Assembly (NCBI RefSeq): GCF_012395185.1
Contig: NZ_JAAZTU010000002.1
Span: forward strand, 62,001 to 126,000
Reading direction: 5' to 3'
Source: Vibrio aestuarianus
GTDB taxonomy: Bacteria; Pseudomonadota; Gammaproteobacteria; Enterobacterales; Vibrionaceae
Length of the DNA stretch: 64,000 bases
The translations under genes and the position numbers were made by a program. This document shows positions 62,523 through 64,000 of this stretch, one piece after another. The notes under the pieces are model-generated. The model searched no databases, was not told the origin of the DNA, and was given only the letters and a program-made list of their open reading frames with translations. How positions within the stretch are numbered: position 1 is the first letter of the stretch; each line of letters begins with the position of its first letter.

Positions 62523-63522
62523 GCCGATTCTCCCACCACTCAATGCCTCGCAGTGCCATGCCAGCGGCTGTACTAAAATGCGCCCCTTCAGTTAGCATTC
62601 CCTTTTTCGGAGAAGCTTGCAGATCAAACAAAGAAAAGGGGTTTAAAATTTCACATTGAAGATTCAAACGGTAAGTAATTTCAGCGGCTAATTTTGGAGT
62701 GCTTGCTCCTCCACCGCAAAGCCAAACCCCCGATAGTCGACCCGCGCCATTGATTGACGTAAACAGTTGAATCTGCCTTTGTAAGCGCTCAATTAACTGA
62801 TCAATAAATCGCTCTGCGTTATCCACTGGTTTGGCGTTAGCACCATGCGCATCCGATTTCTGTTCCAACCACTGACAACCAAGTGCAATGGTTTTATGAA
62901 AAGGAGCCTTATCACTAAAGTCGATACACAACGTTATTTGCGTATAGCCCACGTCCATGAGTAACCAATCGTTGCGCTGGTTGGTTTGGCTGGCTAACTG
63001 CCAAATGTGTAATAAACTGTGCGCTTGCATGTCGATATTGATGGGTGTAAAGCCCGCTTTTTGCACAGCTAAAACTCGGCAATCCACCACTTCTTTGCGG
63101 ATTGCATATACTTGATAATGCTCTGTTGGACCCCGAGAATGTTTTTTTTCGGCTACTTTGACAAAATCGAGACTTAACTCTTGCATTGGAAAAGGAGATT
63201 GATGAGAAAATGCCTGATAAATGGCGAACTCTTTTTCACGAACATCAAGAGAGCTATCTATTTGTAATACTTTGCTAATTACTGCATTGTCCGGTACTGA
63301 AACTGCGACTTTATGACTAAATAATGGTAACCCCTTTCTTAGTTCTTTGAGTTTCTTTACAATTTTCTGATAATTCAGTGTGTGGTTATCGAAGAAAATG
63401 TCTTCAGTAATAGGTAATTCGTTGTACCCAACCAGTACATACGACCCACTCACTGGCTTTAAGACCACCGCTTTAATACTATGGTGGCCAATATCTATAC
63501 CCGTAACTAATGATTTACCCAT
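62506..63522 (-). CDS. pilM: Type IV pilus actin-like assembly ATPase PilM
   Basis: PilM is the cytoplasmic, FtsA/actin-like component that binds the PilN N-terminus. The 338 residues have phosphate-1 GIDIGHHSIKAVVL near 8-21, phosphate-2 LLMDVGYTQITLCI near 188 and the adenosine motif GVWLCGGGASTPKLA near 262. It heads pilMNOPQ and is divergent from mrcA, with 143 bases between them for both promoters. Confidence 0.94.
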   Translation of the reverse strand: MGKSLVTGIDIGHHSIKAVVLKPVSGSYVLVGYNELPITEDIFFDNHTLNYQKIVKKLKELRKGLPLFSHKVAVSVPDNAVISKVLQIDSSLDVREKEFAIYQAFSHQSPFPMQELSLDFVKVAEKKHSRGPTEHYQVYAIRKEVVDCRVLAVQKAGFTPINIDMQAHSLLHIWQLASQTNQRNDWLLMDVGYTQITLCIDFSDKAPFHKTIALGCQWLEQKSDAHGANAKPVDNAERFIDQLIERLQRQIQLFTSINGAGRLSGVWLCGGGASTPKLAAEITYRLNLQCEILNPFSLFDLQASPKKGMLTEGAHFSTAAGMALRGIEWWENRHVAAY

Positions 63523-63665
63523 GCGGCTTAGCTCCAGTGACTATGCTCGGCTCAACGCGCTTATTTTGAGGTTAAATAAGCAATAATTTATTTTTAGAGC
63601 TAAGTTTTTAGCCTAGAGTACAAGGGTTTGCATTAGGGCAACCTCTACTAAACAGGGATTATCCG

Positions 63666-64000
63666 GTGAAGTTCATAAAGCGTTTGTTCATACTGTCATT
63701 GACTTGCATTATTCTTGGAGTCACTACAATATTTGGCTTCTATTTTTACGTGAAGCCAGATCTTCCTGATGTCGCGACTTTGCGCGATGTTCAATTACAG
63801 ACTCCAATGCAAGTCTATAGCCAAGACGGCAAGCTCATATCTCAGTTTGGTGAAAAGCGCCGCATTCCATTGCGCCTTGAAGAGATGCCACCCGAACTTA
63901 TCGAAGCAATCATTGCCACCGAAGACAGTCGTTTCTATGAACACTATGGTTTCGACCCAATAGGTATCACCCGTGCCGCAATTGCCGTTGTCGCATCAGG
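63666..64000 (+). CDS. mrcA: Penicillin-binding protein 1A, 3'-truncated by window edge
   Basis: PBP1A is a bifunctional peptidoglycan glycosyltransferase/transpeptidase. The first 111 residues are present: a GTG start at 63666 with AGGGA 7 nt upstream, a basic tip, a membrane anchor at about 5-27, then VKPDLPDVATLRDVQLQTP and the start of the glycosyltransferase domain with the catalytic-site segment IIATEDSRFYEHYGFDPIG near 82-100. E. coli mrcA also begins at GTG. The gene runs off the window. Confidence 0.94.
   Translation, partial: MKFIKRLFILSLTCIILGVTTIFGFYFYVKPDLPDVATLRDVQLQTPMQVYSQDGKLISQFGEKRRIPLRLEEMPPELIEAIIATEDSRFYEHYGFDPIGITRAAIAVVAS

Overview
The window is a block of gammaproteobacterial housekeeping chromosome that I place in the genus Vibrio, most likely the larger chromosome (chromosome 1). 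The grounds are as follows. The order cysC-permease-cysN-cysD-cobA, cpdB, the alpha/spc/S10 ribosomal clusters, rlmB-rnr-motX-purA, the kef/yhe/prkB/crp block, the ast genes, xds, trpS-gph-rpe-dam-damX-aroB-aroK and pilQPONM-mrcA is the layout I remember from V. cholerae. motX encodes a Na+-driven flagellar motor part typical of vibrios. Crp carries Thr at the Ser83 position of the E. coli protein, as I recall for Vibrio. No species call is possible from sequence alone.

Layout. Bases 1-708 hold the 3' part of a TIGR03899-family gene. 788-6555 (minus) is a sulfate-activation operon, cobA-cysD-cysN-SLC13/RCK permease-cysC. 6834-12979 is mixed: cpdB, a Crp/Fnr-like regulator, dbpA, elaA, an OapA/YtfB-like gene and fklB. 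13281-26909 (minus) is the S10-spc-alpha ribosomal superoperon. Each section can be given a promoter: S10 at 27187-27214 with a leader of about 270 nt, spc near 21879-21884 directly after a strong terminator that closes S10 behind rpsQ, and alpha at 16224-16252 ahead of a GTG-started rpsM.

27302-34670 (minus) carries rlmB, rnr, motX (with a near-consensus sigma-28 promoter), purA, iaaA and slyD. 34766-37370 (minus) is the kefG-kefB-yheV K+ efflux operon. 37503-43043 (plus) is yheS, a TIGR02444 gene, yheT, yheU, prkB and crp. 43129-48058 (minus) carries a DUF1338 gene and the arginine-succinyl pathway genes astD, astA and astC/argD, with an ERIC element between DUF1338 and astD. 48437-51773 (minus) holds pabA and the GlyGly-CTERM extracellular nuclease xds.

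52120-58906 (minus) is trpS plus the damX-type superoperon aroK-aroB-damX-dam-rpe-gph. 59093-63522 (minus) is the type IV pilus assembly operon pilMNOPQ with overlapping genes, divergent from mrcA (PBP1A), which runs off the right edge from a GTG start at 63666.

The window is overwhelmingly core genome. I see no phage, integron, CRISPR, insertion sequence, tRNA or rRNA, and no convincing new multi-gene system. The points most worth a second look are the sulfur-operon SLC13/RCK permease, the Crp-like regulator without recognisable cAMP-binding residues beside cpdB, two intergenic repeat elements (an ERIC and a MITE-like element), an unassigned plus-strand terminator behind the ERIC, the AAA-ATPase/SPOR architecture of DamX, and several regulatory dyads.
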